This document shows positions 40,255 through 41,336 of a DNA stretch of 41,336 bases, piece by piece (position 1 is the first letter of the stretch; the number at the start of each line of letters is the position of its first letter). The position numbers and the translations under genes were made by a program. The stretch is from JAAYDK01 sp964543935 (GTDB lineage: Bacteria > Spirochaetota > Spirochaetia > Sphaerochaetales > Sphaerochaetaceae). The notes beneath the pieces were generated by a model. It was not told where the DNA came from and ran no database searches. It worked only from the letters and a program-made list of their open reading frames with translations. The stretch is from assembly GCA_964543935.1 (NCBI GenBank), contig CAZJAK010000015.1, positions 1-41,336 of the forward strand, given 5' to 3'.

Positions 40255-41336
40255 TCAATAGCCCACTTCACAGCCGACCGAGACATAGGAGACTCGATGC
40301 ATGCCGAACACGAAAACCGGGAAGCGCCCCGTCCGGTAACTCGCCTGGACCCTGGCCGACATACCGGGGCCGACCGACAACGATTGACTGACGGCCACTC
40401 CCCATTCGAACGCCCAAGGGGCCTCGGGATCGTACACATAGCGGTACTCTGAATATTGCCCTTTGAACTCGGTGGCAGTGTCGGTCGGAACCATCGCGAA
40501 TTTGCCGTCCTCCCGCATGGTGGCGTCGAAGGCCAGCATGAAGGGGCCCAGACGGGGGATGTCGGTGCGCAGTTCATAGCCGAACTGGACTTCCCTGGAA
40601 TGGAAATCGGAGAATTCAGGATCGGCAGGATCGAACAATTTTGGCTTGTTCAACCGGGCGGTGTCGCCGATACGGAGTTCCCCATACAACCTGAGATGCT
40701 TGCCCGCCGTGATCGAGACGCCGAAGGTGAGCGGGTCTTGGCGGACATAATCCAACAAATCGGATTGGAACGAAGCGGGATCCAGACTCGGGTCGGCATA
40801 CGGGCCCCCGCTAGACTCGTTGTACCAAATGACCCGAGAGAGGACTTCATCGCTGAAATGGGCCGAATAATGCTTCCAGCCGGCTGTCACCGCCACAAGG
40901 GACCCCAAACGGGCAGACGCGCCATAAAAATAGGTTCCGTCGAGACCGAGCTGGTCAGTCCCGCCATAAGCGTTGAACACCGTCCTCACTCCCCCCTTGA
41001 GGATTCCTTCCACCGCCAAGGATGGCAGGATGCCGAAACCGCCAAAGGTAAGGCGCATAAAAGGAACCTGCACCCCTGCCCGACCATAATAAAAGATGCC
41101 GGGAGCACTCTGGTCGTAATCTGCATCGAAATTGTACCCCTTCAAACCCGTCACGATGCCATCTTCCTTAACCGTAGTATAGACATAAGCCGGCCGATGG
41201 GAATTCTCGCTCAGGCGCATGTAGCGAAGACAGGAATCGGTCGAGAATTCATCGGCAGCATACGACGGATACAAAGGTACCTTGGGGGCTAGTTCGACAG
41301 CTAGGTCGAGAACATCGAGTCTCAAGACGGGAAAGA
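40255..41336 (-). CDS. Beta-barrel outer-membrane protein (5' end outside window)
   Basis: The frame stays open to the right edge (last full codon at 41332-41334), so the N-terminus is missing. About 360 residues are visible, with many amphipathic strands and aromatic girdle residues, for example LRLYGELRIGDT and REVQFGYELRTD, and a C-terminal VSYVSVGCEVGY that ends in an aromatic, as in outer-membrane barrels. WKHYSAHFSDEVLSRV recalls the H-x-S-x-H-x-x-D-E motif of proteins annotated as DUF1207, though this is from memory. It is the upstream gene of the GNAT unit. Confidence 0.7.
   Translation of the reverse strand, partial: FPVLRLDVLDLAVELAPKVPLYPSYAADEFSTDSCLRYMRLSENSHRPAYVYTTVKEDGIVTGLKGYNFDADYDQSAPGIFYYGRAGVQVPFMRLTFGGFGILPSLAVEGILKGGVRTVFNAYGGTDQLGLDGTYFYGASARLGSLVAVTAGWKHYSAHFSDEVLSRVIWYNESSGGPYADPSLDPASFQSDLLDYVRQDPLTFGVSITAGKHLRLYGELRIGDTARLNKPKLFDPADPEFSDFHSREVQFGYELRTDIPRLGPFMLAFDATMREDGKFAMVPTDTATEFKGQYSEYRYVYDPEAPWAFEWGVAVSQSLSVGPGMSARVQASYRTGRFPVFVFGMHRVSYVSVGCEVGY

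Noticed and set aside
1..41336. CRISPR arrays, tRNA or rRNA genes, insertion sequences, prophage or toxin-antitoxin pairs
   Set aside because: I looked through the gaps and coding regions and saw no direct-repeat arrays, cloverleaf-like genes, transposases, integrases or paired small toxin genes; spacers are all under about 90 bases.

Overview
The window (41,336 bases, moderately high GC) looks like chromosome of a free-living or host-associated anaerobic spirochaete. The evidence is a V/A-type ATPase operon in the spirochaetal order (E, DUF2764, A, B, D, I, K), an LptD-like outer-membrane protein next to uvrA, several beta-barrel-like outer-membrane proteins, relaxed-lipobox lipoproteins, the MEP isoprenoid enzyme IspG, and an oxygen/NO-reducing flavodiiron protein. 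A Sphaerochaeta-like or Treponema-like lineage is my best guess. No rRNA, tRNA, insertion sequence, CRISPR array or prophage was seen. Coding density is very high: no gap exceeds about 90 bases.

Layout. (1) 1-1250, plus strand: the end of a beta-barrel protein gene and a lipoprotein gene, closed by a bidirectional terminator. (2) 8034-1309, minus strand: gap, pgk, tpiA, secG, a flavodoxin-like gene, a parvulin-type foldase, nusB, map and a purine phosphoribosyltransferase gene, behind a predicted sigma-70-type promoter. (3) 19602-8105, minus strand: ispG, uvrA, lptD-like, phoH, a 7TM-HD phosphodiesterase, ybeY and corC, nearly all overlapping. (4) 22047-19680, minus strand: a lipoprotein metallopeptidase and two small exported proteins linked by 4-base overlaps, behind a near-consensus promoter; this is the least familiar part. 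(5) 29342-22141, minus strand: the V-type ATPase operon. (6) 29431-32059: a divergent stress module with a CRP/FNR-family regulator (minus), a membrane polyferredoxin and a flavodiiron protein (plus), with a perfect 7-4-7 palindrome between them. (7) 36304-32125, minus strand: rsgA, mutS2 and a nucleoside phosphorylase gene. (8) 36389-37592, plus strand: a pentapeptide-repeat protein and a metallo-beta-lactamase-fold protein. (9) 41336-37585, minus strand: a beta-barrel protein cut by the window edge, a GNAT acetyltransferase, a YggS-type PLP protein, a small membrane protein and an RluD-type pseudouridine synthase.

How the parts fit. Glycolysis, Sec export, ribosome and tRNA maintenance, DNA repair and envelope assembly are the housekeeping core. 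The V-ATPase rotor protein has the residue pattern of sodium-binding rings. The regulator, polyferredoxin and flavodiiron protein form a plausible oxygen/nitric-oxide defence unit. The most interesting unknowns are the metallopeptidase operon, the DUF2764 subunit of the ATPase, the metallo-beta-lactamase protein with an altered metal motif, and several genes whose predicted promoters leave almost no 5' leader.
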